A stretch of 64,000 nt of DNA from Adenanthera pavonina (GCA_026686845.1 JAIVEN010000010.1:28494001-28558000), one strand, 5' to 3'; shown: positions 44,232-57,253, counted from the stretch's first letter. Notes: a model not told the origin generated them from the letters alone. Numbers and translations: made by a program.

Positions 44232-46738
44232 TCACAGTTCATTGGGATTTACCATACTCAATTCTCTTCTGATTTTGCAATGCCTATCTTCTGAAAGAGG
44301 TTTTGTCAAAATGTCAGCAACTTGATCTTCTGTAGGGATGTATTCTAATCTGACTTCTCCTTTCAGAATATGATCCCTTATGAAGTGGTGCCTAACTTCA
44401 ATATACTTTGTCCTTGAATGCATGACAGGATTCTTTGTGATGTTAATAACACTTTGGTTGTCACACATTATTAGTATTTCCTTTATTTCAATCTTAAGAT
44501 CTTCAAACTGCTGTTTCATCCAGATGACTTGGGCACAACAGCTTCCAGCAGTAACATATTCAGCTTCTGCCATGGATAAGGCCACACTATTTTGCTTCTT
44601 GCTAAACCATGAGACCAAGGATCCTCCAAGAAACTGACATGTTCCACTTGTGCTTTTTCTGTCAGTTTTGGATCCTGCAAAGTCAGCATCAATGTATCCT
44701 TTGAGATCTTCTCCATTGCCCTTTGGATACCATAGACTCATCTATGATGTTCCAATAAGATATCTAAAGATATGCTTCACAGTAGTTGCATGGGTTTCTT
44801 TGGGACATGACTGGAACCTTGCACACATACAGACATTGAACATGATGTCAGGTCTGCTGGCAGTTAGGTATAGCAGAGATCCAATTATTCTTCTATACTG
44901 AGTTATGTCAAATATTTTTCCTCCTTCATCCAAATCAAGCTTGGTTGCAGTAGCCATTAGTGTTCCCATTGGCTTAGCATTTTCCATACCAAATTTTTTT
45001 AGCAATTTCTTCAGATATTTGGATTGATTAAGAAAAATACCATCATCACATTGCTTAATTTGCAATCCAAGGAAGAAGTTAAGCTCACCCATCATTGACA
45101 TTTCAAACTCACCTTGCATTAGCTTAGAAAAATTCTTGCAAAGAGATTTATTAGTAGCACAAAATATAATATCATCAACATAAATTTGAACAATAAGTAG
45201 ATCTTTATTTTCTTTCTTGGTGAACAAAGTAGTATCTACTTTTCTTCTGTTAAACCCTTTTTTAGTTAGAAAGTTGCTTAATCTTTCATACCATACTCTA
45301 GGAGCTTGTTTTAAACCGTAAAGAGCTTTCTTTAATTTATAAATATGGTTTAGTTTTGTAGAATCCTCAAAGTCAGGAGGTTGATTTACATAAACTTCTT
45401 CCATGATATATCCATTAAGAAAAGCACTCTTTACATCCATTTGATATAACATTATATTCTGCATGCATGCATATGCTAATAGAATTCTAATTGCTTCTAA
45501 TCTAGCCACTGGAGCAAATGTTTCTTCAAAATCAATACCTTCTTCTTGATTATATCCTTTAGCAACCAGTCTAGCTTTATTTCTAATTATTAATCCAGAT
45601 TCATCAAGTTTATTTCTAAAAACTCATTTAATGCCAATGATAGGATGATTTTTGGGTCTAGGCACTAAATCTCAAACCTGATTTCTTTCAAATTGATTCA
45701 ATTCATCTTGCATAGCTAAAATCTAGTATTCATCAGTTAAGACTTATTCAGTACATTTAGGTTCAATTTGACAAATGAAGGAACAATTTATCATATGATC
45801 TCTTAATTGTTTTCTGGTTTTAACTTTTTATTGAACATCCCCAATTGTTTGATCAACAGGATGATTCCTTTGATATCTCCAAACTCTAAGGAGTTCTTGA
45901 GATATTTCTTCATTTTTCTCATCCTCAAAATCTTTCTCCTGAATATCTTCCTCTATGTTAATAGATTCAGATATTTTTGGAGGTTCAATTTTATCTTCTT
46001 CAGAAAGATCTAAGTTCTTAAAATTTGAGATAAGATCATCTTCATCAGTGACATGCTTAGAAACAGTTTCATTTTCAATAAACACTACATGCACAGATTC
46101 TTCTACCAATTTAGACTTTTTATTAAAAGCTTTATATGCTTTACTCCTACTAAAGTAGCCCAGAAATATACTTTCATCAGATTTGGCATCAAACTTACCC
46201 AAATTCTCCTTTCCATTGTTGTGGATGAAGCACTTCCAGCCGAATACATGTAGATGTGAGAGGTTTGGCTTTCTTCCTTTGTACAGCTCATAAGGAGTTT
46301 TCCCAAGAATTGGTCTGATGTAAACTCTATTTATGATATAACTTGTTGTGTTTACTGCATCAGCCTAGATACTTGAGAGAGTTCCTTTTCATTCAACATT
46401 GCTCTTGCTATCTCTCCAATTGTTCTGTTCTTTCTTTCCACCACTCCATTTTGTTGAGGAGTTCTTGGAGCTGAGAAGTTATAATTAATTCCATGCTCAT
46501 CACAATACTCTAGAAAGTATGAATTTTTAAACTCTCTTCCATGATCACACCCGATAGACACAATAGAAATACCTTTCTTATTTTGCACTTTCTTAGCTAA
46601 GGTTACAAATGCGTCAAACGTATCACTTTTAGAAGAAAGAAACAATGTCCAGGTAAATCTAGAGTAATCATCCACAATTACAAGAATATACAGATTTCCA
46701 CCAATGCTTTTAACTCTAAATGGTCCTATCAAATCCAT
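44232..46738 (-). pseudogene. Element B pol: integrase core, RT, RNase H
   Basis: Integrase core (46738-46352): MDLIGPFRV, GCDHGREF (second catalytic D) and GVVERKNRT (E). Linker 46202-45828. RT (about 45750-44742) with [11 protein letters not shown] and the catalytic YVDDIIFCA, open for 255 codons from 45509. RNase H (44741-44232) with DADFAGSKTDRKS and complete to its stop. A TAG at 44744-44742 separates RT from RNase H in one frame; element A has Gln there. There is a frame change near 46350. Confidence 0.9.
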
Positions 46739-48410
46739 ATGTAATAGCTGCAGAAGTCTAGATATGGTGACTACATTTTTAGATTTAAATGATGATTTAG
46801 TTTGTTTTCCTCTTAAGCATGCATCACATTCTTTATCTTTTTCAAAGGAAATTTTTGGTAGGCCAGTGACTAACTCATTTTAACCAGTTTTGATAGTTGA
46901 TTCATGTTAACATGTGCTAACCTTCTATGCCACAACCAACTATCATTATCCTGACTAATCAAACATACAGAATCTAAGGGAGGAAGTTCATCAAGATCAA
47001 TAGTATAACAGTTACCATCCCTTTGAGCCTTAAGGATTACTTTGTGATCACTTTTTCGGATGACCAGGCAGAACTTTGAGTCAAATAGTACCCAGTTTCC
47101 TTTATCACATGTCTGACTCACGCTTAACAGATTGTAGTTAAGGCTAATTACAAACAGCACATCTTCAATAGATGTTTCAAGATTCTTGCCCACAATGCCA
47201 ATGCCAACTATTTTGCCATATTGATCACCTCCAAAGGTCACCTTTCATGAAATGCATCCAGTAATTCATAATAGGAAGGTTCAGATTCATATACCTCATC
47301 TTCCTGATCACTGTTGGATGGGATTTCAGCTTCTTTAGATGCAAGTGCCATTAGATAGATGTTGCCAATCTCATCTTCATTATCTTCTTTTTTATCTGAG
47401 CAGTTGCCCTAAATTGATGAGATGTATGCTCTTTTCTTCTTGCCTTTGTCTGCAGCTTTATTTTCTTTCTCTTGCTTCTTGAGGAATTGTGGACAATCTC
47501 ATTTGATATGTCCCTGCTTCTTGTACTCGTAGCAAGTGACAATTTCTTTTCCTTCTCTCTTGCTATCTCCAGCTACTCCTTTCTTGAAGAATTTCTTGTT
47601 TCTTTTCTTATTGTAAAATCTTCCAAATTTTCTGACCATCATAGCCAGAGTTTCTTTATCTAGCTCATTTCTATCATCAGATTCTTCTTCTTTCTCCTCA
47701 CCAGCTTTCAGAGCAAGATCATTCTTCTTTCTGTCTTGTCTTGCCTCCTTGAGAGCCTTCATCTTTCATTCATATTCTTCGAGGCTACCGAAGAGGGCTC
47801 TGACAGATGCCATTGATTCTCTTCTGACTTCCTCTATTACTGTTATTTTGGGTTGTCATTCCAGAGGAAGAGCTTTGAGGATCTTTCTGACCTTTTCTGT
47901 CTGAGTATACTCCTTGCTAAGACTTTTCAATTGATTCATAATGAGAGTGAATCTCTTTTGCAATTCTTTGACACTTTCTCCTTCAACCATTCTGAAGCTC
48001 TCGTATTCTCCTATGCAAGAGTTCAATTTGTATTCTCTAACTCTAGTGGTTCTTTCATGAGCGATTTCAAGAGTGTTCCTTGGCTGTGGAGCATTGTGAG
48101 ACCCTTTAGAATTCATCTTGATTCAATGCACTGACCAGACAATTTTTTGCTTTGAAGTTCAGCAAGACTCTTCTTCTATCTTCCTCGTTCCATTCGGCCT
48201 CTGGCTTCTCTCTATACTTCCCACCATCCTGCAATGTCATTGGGACAAAATCTCCCTTCTGGATGACAGACTATATATCTAGATCAATGGACTGGAGATA
48301 AATTTGCATTCTTATCTTCCAGTATCCATAGTGCTCTCCATTGAAGCTAAGTGGTCTATTTGTATTATTTTCCTCTAGTAGTATACTCTCTCCAAAGCCA
48401 GCCATTGTTC
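46739..48410 (-). pseudogene. Element B gag and pre-integrase region (internal deletion)
   Basis: Gag begins MAGFGES near 48405. It includes HYGYWKIRMQIYLQSID, EYESFRMVEGESVKELQKRF and VRKILKALPLEW, then a Cys-poor knuckle with a TGA (47501-47499) at exactly the position of a TGA in element A. After ESEPSYYELLDAFHE it jumps directly to VTFGGDQYGK of the pre-integrase region (47241). Element A has about 750 bp between these points, including the second Cys/His cluster and the protease motif. The GAG-pre-integrase motif WHRRLAHVNM is intact at about 46920. Confidence 0.88.
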
Positions 48411-48446
48411 TTCCCAGACTGTTAAATCCTTTGTTTGGGAGTCCGG

Positions 48447-48458
48447 GCTCTGATACCA
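48447..48458 (-). other. Primer binding site of element B
   Basis: The complement reads TGGTATCAGAGC, two bases inside the 5' LTR, matching initiator Met-tRNA and identical to element A. Confidence 0.9.
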
Positions 48459-48460
48459 CT

Positions 48461-50058
48461 TGTTAGATATGCTGGCTTCTCAAGAGGGGGGTGAATTGGG
48501 AAAATTAAATTTTTTTGTAAAATGTCAATAAAGTGAAGAAAGAAAAGGTGATAGTAAAATAAAGTATAAGTGAATAATAAGTAAAAGTAGTAATAGAGAA
48601 GGGAAGACACAGATGTTTATTCTGGTTCGGTCTCTCAATCTTGACCTGCGTCCAGTCCTCAAGCCACTACTTGAGATTTTCCACTATCTTGCAAGAATTT
48701 ACTGGGCTTCTTGCGAATGCCACAGTACAGCTATGATACTCTGTTTTAGAGCTCACACTTTCTCTCTTTGCACTTTAGCTAAGTGCTTCCCCAATCCCTT
48801 GTGATATCCCCTCACAAGAAAATCTTTCTTCCAGATGAAGATAAGATTGTTTACAATTGATAAACTCTCTTAATCGGAGTGTATATGAAAGTTGGAGTAT
48901 AAAGAATGAAGTATGTGTGAGTAAGAGACTTTGAGTTGATGATTTGGCAGAGTTTCAGTATATACAAAGTTAAAATCGTTACCCACAACTTCAAATGATG
49001 TTATATTTATGGATTTGGATCTTAACTATACGTTAGAGACAAAATCTATCCGTTGGAGAAGTTATCCAACAGTTACTCTGAAAAACTATCCATTCACCAA
49101 TCGCATTTAATGTTTCTGACACTCAAAGTTTGAACATTTGAGGTTCATTTGTCATGAAGCAAAGTTCAAATTTTGATCTTTGAAAAGCGTTTCTATGTTG
49201 GAACATATGAATTTTCAAGTTTAAGGTTCTTCTAGAAAGCATGAACAGTTGTTCCATTTTGCTACAGTGCTTTCAAAATTCAAATTTTGATACCCAAATT
49301 TTGTCTGTCAGTGGGCAGTTCAATAAGGCACAATAGTTCATCTATTAAAAATTCAAATTTTCAAAATGCAAAGTTCATCTGTCAGATAGGCCTCTTTTCA
49401 GACTTACTTCAAAGTTCGAATTTCTGAATACTATCATTCATATGTCAACATATCATTATAACAGATTCACAAGTTTTATTTCTGAAATTCAAATTTTCAT
49501 ATTCAAAGTTCATCTGTCGGTGAGCCATTTTGATGCTCTTTCCAAACTCAGTTTTTAGATGAACTTTGATATATCCTCAGACGAATTTTTCATATTTCAT
49601 AAGTTGTATTTTGTCTGAAATTCAAATTTTCAAAAGCTAAAGTTCGTCTGTCAGAAAAGGCTCTTTTCAGACAAGATTCAAAATTTAAATTTTTGCAGTC
49701 AAAGTTTGTCTGTCAGAAAAGGCTCTTTTCAGACTTGTTCATTTTCAATACGAAATTTGAATTTCCAAAGCCAAAGTTCAAATTTTCAAAATAGCATATC
49801 AGTATAAACATTTCAAACTTCGTCTATTAGTAAGTGTTTTTCAAATATTCCATAGATTAGCATAGAATCATAGTTTTAAAATATCTTTTTGCTAATTCAA
49901 ATTCTTTTACTCAATTTAAATATGACTGTAGATTCTACATCTATTCTTGTACTAGTTTTTCTTGAATTTCTTCACTTGAGATCATTTGTGCACCTTTGAT
50001 ATCTTCTCTCCAAGCTCTAGAAAATTAGTTTGGAATCATCAAAACACTTGATTCAACA
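48461..50058 (-). repeat. 5' LTR of element B
   Basis: 1598 bp, TGTTAGATATGC...TTGATTCAACA on the plus strand. The TATA box has changed to CATAAATA (about 49004-49011, minus). Compared with the 3' LTR it has lost part of one motif unit near 49130 and gained a duplicated unit near 49660-49735. Confidence 0.93.
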
Positions 50059-50063
50059 AAAGA

Positions 50064-53028
50064 AAACCATAACAGGTATTGATAGGAAACCATGCTTCAA
50101 TCAACGTGATAGGAAAAGGGTTTGTGGAGGTAAATTTAACTTCGGGCTGGAAGTTGACACTGCTGAATGTATTCCATGTGCCTGAAATTCGGAAGAATTT
50201 GGTGTCTGCTAGTTTGTTATCCAAGAAGGGTTTCAAGATTATAATTGAATCTAATCATGTAATAGTATCTAAGAATAAGATATTTGTAGGGAAAGGGTAT
50301 AATTGTGATAGAATGTTCAAACTATCTATTAATGAAGTGAATAATGTTTTTGCATATATTGTTGAGTCTGATTATTTTTTACGGCATTCAAGGTTAACCC
50401 ACTTAAATTTTGGATCATTGAAACATATGACAAAAAATGACTATATAAATTGTAAATATCACAATGTTGATAAATGTGAAATATGCATACAAGCAAAGAT
50501 CACTAAAAGGCCTTTTCCTCAAATAAAAAAGAATACATCATTATTAGAGATAGTTCATTCAGATATATGAGAATTAAATATTGAATTGACTAGAGGAGGG
50601 AAGAGATATTTTATCACTTTCATAGATCAATTTTCGAGATACAATTTTGTATATCTACTTAGAACAAAAGATGAGGCTTTTTAGAAATTTCAAGAATACA
50701 AATCAATTGTTGAAAATCAAAAGAATAGGAAAATAAAAATCATGTCTAATGATAGAGGAGGAGAATATTTTTCTACTGAATTTAATAAATTTTGTGAAGA
50801 ACATGGCATCATACATCAATGTAGTGCACCTTATACTCCTCAACAGAATGGTTTGGCTGAAAGAAAAAATATGACTCTTGTAGAAATGACTAATGCTATG
50901 CTATTAAATGTACACTTGCCACATAACTTATGGGGTGAAGCTTTATTAACAGTTTGTCATATATTGAATAGAGTTCTTTCTAAGAAGATAAATACCACAC
51001 CATATGAACTTTGGAACAATAAAAAACCCAATTTGAATTATTTGAAGGTGTGGGGGTGTATTGCATATTACGGAATTTCTGAGTTTCAAAGAACAAAATT
51101 AGGATCTCAAGGAATTAAAAGCATCTTTGTGGGATATGCACAAAATTCTAAGGCATATAGACTTCTTGATTTACAATCAAATATCATAGTAGAAACAGTA
51201 CATGTAGAATTCATTAAAAATCAATTCATAAAGAGTTCTTCAGATAGTTCAATGGTTGCACAAAGAGAAAATAATGTCGACATTAGTAGAACATCACTTC
51301 CAAAAAATTATGTTAATAAAAGAAATAATGCCAATACTGATTTGCAACCTAGAAAGAGTCAAAGGGTTAGAAAAGAAAAGGATTTAAGTCCTGACATCAT
51401 TTCAACACAATCAATAGTGTTCCTTGTTGAAGAAAATAGAACCAACATTTGTAACAAAATTCCCATACTATTTAATGTTAAGAATGACCCAAAAACATTT
51501 CAAGAGGCAATGTTCTCTAGAGACATAGTTTTGTGGAAAGAAGTGGTAAATGATGAGATGGATTCAATTATGTCAAACAATACATGGGTTTTAGTTGATT
51601 TGCCTCCCGGTTCAAAACCCATAGACTGTAAGTGGGTGTTTAGAAGAAAATATAACACAAATGGTTCTATTCAAACCTTTAAAGCAAGGTTAGTAGCTAA
51701 AGGTTTTACACAAAAAGAAGAAATAGATTATTTTGATACTTATGCTTCAGTAGCAAAAATAACATTTATTAGAGTGCTATTTTCTTTAGCTTCTATATAT
51801 AATTTGTGTGTTCATCATATGGGTGTTAAAACTACCTTCTTAAATGGAAATTTAAGTGAGGAAATTTATATACAACAACCTGAAGGTTTTATCCTTTCTG
51901 GAAATGAAAATAAAGTCTGTAAATTAAAAAAAATTCTCTTTATGGTTTGAAACAAGCACCAAAGTAATGGCATGAAAAGTTTGATAGTGCTATGCTAGAA
52001 AATGGTTTTATGCATAATAATGCAAACAAATGCATTTATTCCAAATTTACAAATGAGTATGGTGTTATAATATGGTTGTATGTTGATGATATGTTGATCT
52101 TTGGTACAAATATGCTAGGTATATCTGAAACTAAGAAGTATCTAACCTCAATATTTAAAATGAAAGATCTAAATGAGGTTGTTACTATCTTACATATAAA
52201 AGTCAAAAGAGATAGTGGAAAAGTGATTTTGACCCAATGACATTATATAGATAAAGTGCTTGACAAATTCAGACATTTGGACATAAAGAAGTTTAATACT
52301 CCTTATGATTCAAGTATAAAATTATATGTAAATTCAGGAAGAGCAATAGCACAATCGGAATATGATAGTGCAATTGGCAGTATGATGTATGTAATGCATT
52401 ATACTAGACCAGACATAGCATTTGTAGCATGTAAACTATCAAGGTTTACTAGTAATCCATGCAAGGATCATTGGAAAGCCATAGCTAGAGTTCTTGGATA
52501 TTTGAAAAGAACAAAGGATTTGAGAATTTATTATATTGGCTTTCTTGTAGTGTTAGAGAGATATTCTGATACTAGTTGGATAACCAATATTAATGATAAT
52601 AATTCAACATCAAGATGGATATTCACTCTTAGAGGTGGTGCTATTAGTTAGGCATCAAAGAAACAAACATGTATTTCTCACTCTACAATGGAATATGAAC
52701 TTATTGCATTAGAAGCTGCAAGAAAAGAAACAAAATGGTTAAGAAATATGTTATTAGATATAAAGTTGTGGCCACAACCTATGCTAGCCATTTCTGTTTT
52801 TTGTGATAGTCAAGCCACCATGAGCTTGGCTCAAAACAAAATGTATAATGGGAAATCGAGACATATAAGTTTAAGACATGCTTATATTAGAGAGTTAGTT
52901 GATAATGAAACGATTGCAATAATTTATGTAAGATAAAGAAATAATTTAGCTAATCCTCTTACCAAAGCATTGGCAAGAGAAGCAGTACGTCATACTTGTG
53001 AAGAAATGGGGCTCAAACCCTCACAATA
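50064..53028 (+). pseudogene. Copia element C pol (right part)
   Basis: It resumes the protease-to-integrase frame interrupted at 39132. The pre-integrase region FLRHSRLTHLNF is followed by CEICIQAKI (50079-50570). Integrase catalytic core comes next, with VHSDI, NDRGGEYF and GLAERKNMTL (about 50560-51150). RT has KWVFRRKYN, TTFLNGNLSEEIYIQQPEGF and catalytic YVDDMLIFG (about 51480-52500). RNase H includes STMEYELIALEAA and VFCDSQATMSLAQNK, ending near 53028. Stops at about 50568, 50682, 52238, 52649 and 52934 and a frame change near 51940 show it is dead. It is a different copia lineage from A and B. Confidence 0.9.
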
Positions 53029-53620
53029 ACAAACACTTGCAATAGATACCCAACTTTGAGTTAGTATATACTCTAACAATACAAGTTAAAAGGGTAACAA
53101 CGAAGTTGCTTGTGTTGATGGAAAGACCTTGATCTTAAAGCTTCATTGTATAGTATGGTGTACCAATAAAAGGGTTAAATGGAGTTAATGAGTAGTGAAG
53201 AACAAAAATTATAAAACTTCATCAAGAATATTGTTTCGAGGTGAGGATGACAATTGTCTTAATGGAGATGTTAAATATCTGAAGTAACAGAGATATAATA
53301 ACATACTCCATCTATATAAATATGGAAGTGGTGCCGCTTCAAGCAAGATTTAGGAGTTTATCTTGTTAAATATTCATGAAATCAGGATTAACACATGGCC
53401 ATAAAAGTGCTAAAGCAAGATATTAGAACATCTTAATACCTTAATAATGTCATGTGTGTGATACTTTTGGTTTTGACACAAGGGATTATAGTTAAAATCT
53501 TATGATACTAAAAATTCCATCAGAACTTTAAAGTATTTACACTAGCCGGAAGTTAAAATCATTAAAGATACTTTCTGTTATGCATGGTATTATGAGTAAT
53601 ATTACAAACTAGTGGGGAAT
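53029..53620 (+). other. 3' untranslated interior of copia element C
   Basis: Non-coding DNA between RNase H and the 3' LTR. It ends with the purine-rich AGTGGGGAAT (53611-53620), the likely polypurine tract. Confidence 0.65.
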
Positions 53621-54290
53621 TGTTAGAGGAGTTTGTAATATTTGTAAGACATCAAGTTTCACCTTGAAAGGGGAATAATTGAGAAAAGTATATAAAAGAG
53701 AAAGCTTTATTCCCAAGTTAAAATAATTATTTAATAGATATATTATATATTGTAGTGTAATATAACATAATATAATATACATCTGAATGACTTGGACTTG
53801 GATTTGGGCTTTGAAGAAAAAGCACAAAGAATTATTTAATATTTATTTTCAAATTTTAAATAAATATTTATTGAAATTCGGATTTAAATATTATTTAAAT
53901 ATTTATTTAAATTTGAAAATTAAAATATGAAAAGTTTTATGTTGAAAAAGTGTCTGGTCATTCATTTTAATTAGACATGTTCATTCTTTTTATTAAGACA
54001 CATTTTAGCTTTAAATCTTTTCATATAAAACAAAGTACCTTTTAACATTAAACCTTTTTATATAAAATAAAGTATTTTTTAACTTTAAACCTTTTCACGT
54101 TAAATAAAGTATCTCTTCAGACAGTGCTTTTTCAAATCTATAAATACCATCTTTTCACACAGACAAAGGTGTGAAGAAATTTCAAGTGTTCTAAGAGGTT
54201 ATATTGTATCATGGAAGAGTATTATCTAAGTAATCACTCTTTCAAAAAAGTAATCTCTGACGCCTGAAAGCCTTCTATTCATATATATAT
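53621..54290 (+). repeat. 3' LTR of copia element C (end uncertain)
   Basis: It starts TGTTAGAGGAG right after the polypurine tract. A TATA-like CTATAAATACC is near 54138. The 3' end is not clear: the sequence runs into an (AT)n tract at about 54280-54300 and then a LINE fragment. The 5' LTR is missing from the window, so the pair cannot be compared. Confidence 0.6.
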
Positions 54291-54300
54291 ATATATATAT
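54279..54300. repeat. (AT)n microsatellite
   Basis: About eleven AT dinucleotides between the element C LTR and the LINE fragment. Confidence 0.9.
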
Positions 54301-54790
54301 TTTTGTAACACCTTCGGCATCCACCACACCCTATTGTGAAAACCAAGTTGATGTACCATTTTTTCTGCTTTAGTCTTTTCACACCGAGTTTCAAGAATGG
54401 CTAGAAAATCAACGCTGTAGTGAATTTTCATTTCACGGATCGGGGGGAAAACTCTTGGCCCCTGTTCCTCTAGCATTCCATATGAGGATGTTATTAATAA
54501 AGAAACTCGTTCAGCATTATGGGAATTATCCTCTCCCATTAAAACCATATCCCTGCACATAACCTCTTCCTCAAGCACCTTTGTTTCCCCAGTTCATTGC
54601 TCCTCCGTCGTATCTTAGTTCGCATCACAAACCTGCATGGGGAAAGAATTATGCACGGTAGTGGGCTTCTCGTATATGAGCCCACTAATCCTTTTCTTTT
54701 CGCTCTAACCATACTTGGTGGTTGATTCTCTTTTCCACATGGCTTGGGCTTACTTGAGCTTTTCCTTTTGGATCCAACTGGGACACTGCG
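54300..54790 (-). mobile_element. LINE fragment, endonuclease N-terminus
   Basis: The minus-strand frame contains FPPIREMKIHYSVDFLAILE, then TRCEKTKAEKMVHQLGFHNR. This is the start of the apurinic endonuclease-type domain of plant L1 LINE ORF2, with the catalytic Glu in ILETR. It is cut off at the (AT)n tract. The upstream part (to 54790) is degraded LINE sequence without clear motifs. Confidence 0.7.
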
Positions 54791-55055
54791 ATCTCTATAA
54801 TTTTATCTTAATAACTTCGCATACATATTAGATTTATTTATTATTTAAACTTTTTCACAAATTATTTTCATATTTTTAAATTTTCTATTATTTTAAATTT
54901 TTTATAAATTTTTATTATTTTTATGTTAATTTTCTGCAATTTTTATTATTTTTAATTATTGATTATTAATATCTTAGAATTAAATATTATGAGTTTCTGA
55001 TTTTTTTAATAATATTATTAAAATTTATTTCTTATTATTTTTCTAACTTCTTATT
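54791..55055 (+). repeat. Dispersed AT-rich repeat, copy 2
   Basis: Direct-orientation partner of 22120-22385. The homology begins at the same base word 'ctctataattttatc', right at the LINE boundary. Confidence 0.75.
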
Positions 55056-57235
55056 TTTAAAATTTGCCTCCATTATTCTTAATTTATTTTAAGTTTTGAA
55101 TTTATTTAATATTTTTACTTCTTTTATATAATTCTGTATTTTTTATTATTAATTCTTAATTCTTGATTATGCTCTAAACCCACATCTACAATAGTCTGTC
55201 CCTTAAAACTGAGGATTTTCTTCCTTTTCTATCATTCTCTCCTCTCTCTTTCCTGTCCTCATTCATCAACTGCTGGTTATAGTTTTTACTGAAAAAAATG
55301 AGATACTACATTTTTAAAATGGTATTTTACGTTTAAATTCTTAAATCAAATACTGTTAGTCATATTTCATTTGAAATTTAAATATGTAATTTTTTGTATC
55401 ATTTTCTAATTTATTAGTGATTAGTAATAGTAATTTATATTTTCTTATTATAGTTATTTGGAATGATACTACATATTTTAATGTTATATATATATATATC
55501 TATATTTTATTTTATGACATTTTCTAAAATTTTAATTTTAATATGTCCCATGCTTTGACCAAAAAAAAGTGCCCTTGCAATGCACGGTTCGCAATTATAC
55601 TTTCTTTTAATGAAAATAAATTTTTAAAATTGCCTTTTATTCAAAATTACTTTTGTAGAGCTCCAATTCAAATGGGCACTAAATGATAAAATTGAAACTA
55701 AATAAAGTTAAAGAATGAAAATAAAACTTGGGATAAAGTTAAACCACCAAAAGTATATTTTTGCCAAAATGTGATCACTATTATCAATACTATTATATCA
55801 ATATAAAATTTTTGTTGGCCAACCAAATCAATATAAATTTTAAAAAAAATTATATTGTTCACAACTTATAAATAATACAATTTTTGTTAGTCATCTTGCA
55901 ATTCCCTTTCCTTCTTTTTCCTTTTTCTCTCTTAGTAATCCTTACATATACATACATATGTATATATAACAGCACTATTTATAAATCTTCTTAGATTAAA
56001 AAATATTATGATTCATTCCCCCAATAAAAGTTGGTCGAGTTAATAAAGATGTGACTCATATTTCATATTCTTTAAGCCCTAAGACTTATTCTAATCCTGA
56101 AAATTCCTCAAAACTCAACTCACCTAATTTTTCTATTTAAAAAAATATATGTATAATATGACTCATTTTTCAAACTTTATGTAAAATATGAAAATATTGT
56201 CTGGCTAATTACTAGTATATTTGCAACCTAATGGGAATAAGAAGAACCGGAAGAAAATAAAGTACAAAATTTTAATGGAAAATTAATTAGAAGGACCTAA
56301 ACAAGGTAATTAATATTTATTGTGAAGGATAATAAAATATGATTAAAATAAAGGGTCAAATGATAAAAAATGGAACGCCGCTTAACCATCATATATATCC
56401 TCAATAAAACAAATTAATCCTTAAGAGCCTAGCAATAAAACACATCCCCTCCCTCCGAATCATCTAGCACGATGAGAAGAAAATCATGTCCCATTGGAAA
56501 ATCAAAATCAAGGAATAAGTAATATTTGCAGCCAATCAATTAAATCATTTTGAAACGCCATTTTGTGACCTTCATGATGTCCTATTACCCAAAGAGTAAT
56601 TTTACTTTGATGTGAAGAGGATTTACTAGAGTGCTTCATCGTGAAGTTAGATAAGAAAATGTGCGTGGGCCCGTTCTTGTGGTGGGGCCCACATACCCGC
56701 TGCTTTGTTTTTTTCTCTTCCTAACTTTTCTGTTGGGCCCAATCTTGTGATGTGGATTTCAGGGGTATTAAAAAGGACAACATTAATTGGGTCATTTACG
56801 GGAGCAATTTTGGACCATTTCCCGATTTGGGTGCATTTGGTCCTTTGTATGTTATGACTTCCTTCTTGAGCTTCCTTTGGCTGATGTCAGTTTGAAATAT
56901 TTTTGCACTAGCAAAATTAAGGGCCTTGTGTGATTTATAGAAGAAACGGATAACAAATGATAAATAGAGTCATAGAGATGCTAGAGGCCTCAGCTATGAA
57001 GAGTTTAAAAAAAAAAAGGGATTTATTATAAAGGTTATACTTTCTTCGATTCTTTTTTATAAAGGACTTCCAGCTATTTCATGTAAATTAAAAAAGTTAA
57101 TTACCTTCTTAAAATTTTAAGAAAAAAATCAAATATTTTATTTTTTATCCTTATTTATTATAATAATACAATTCACATTAAATAAAACTTTCAATCATTA
57201 TTAAATTAAAAAGTGTGAAACTTATTGAAGAAAGA
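55056..57235. other. AT-rich intergenic DNA, nothing recognised
   Basis: No coding signal. A 'gcccttgcaatgcacggt' imperfect hairpin lies near 55571, resembling hairpins at Helitron ends but lacking CTRR. A short GC-rich patch is at 56660-56700. Low-complexity A/T runs are common. Confidence 0.4.
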
Positions 57236-57253
57236 TTAAAAGTATTATCATTT

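Larger units (their letters stand above)
39133..50058 (-). mobile_element. Copia element B, Sirevirus-like, nested in element C
   Basis: A 10926-bp element of the same family as A. It is flanked by a perfect duplication AAAGA (39128-39132 and 50059-50063) and inserted into the protease region of element C. LTRs of 1599 bp (left, 3') and 1598 bp (right, 5') differ by about 8% over the first 260 bases (hand count). Minus-strand order is PBS, gag, integrase, RT, RNase H, spacer, extra ORF, polypurine tract. Relative to A it lacks about 750 bp between gag and the GAG-pre-integrase region, including the protease active site, so it cannot be autonomous. Confidence 0.95.

Noticed and set aside
55565..55600. 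'gcccttgcaatgcacggt' hairpin as a second Helitron end
   Set aside because: No CTRR follows on either strand at the right distance.
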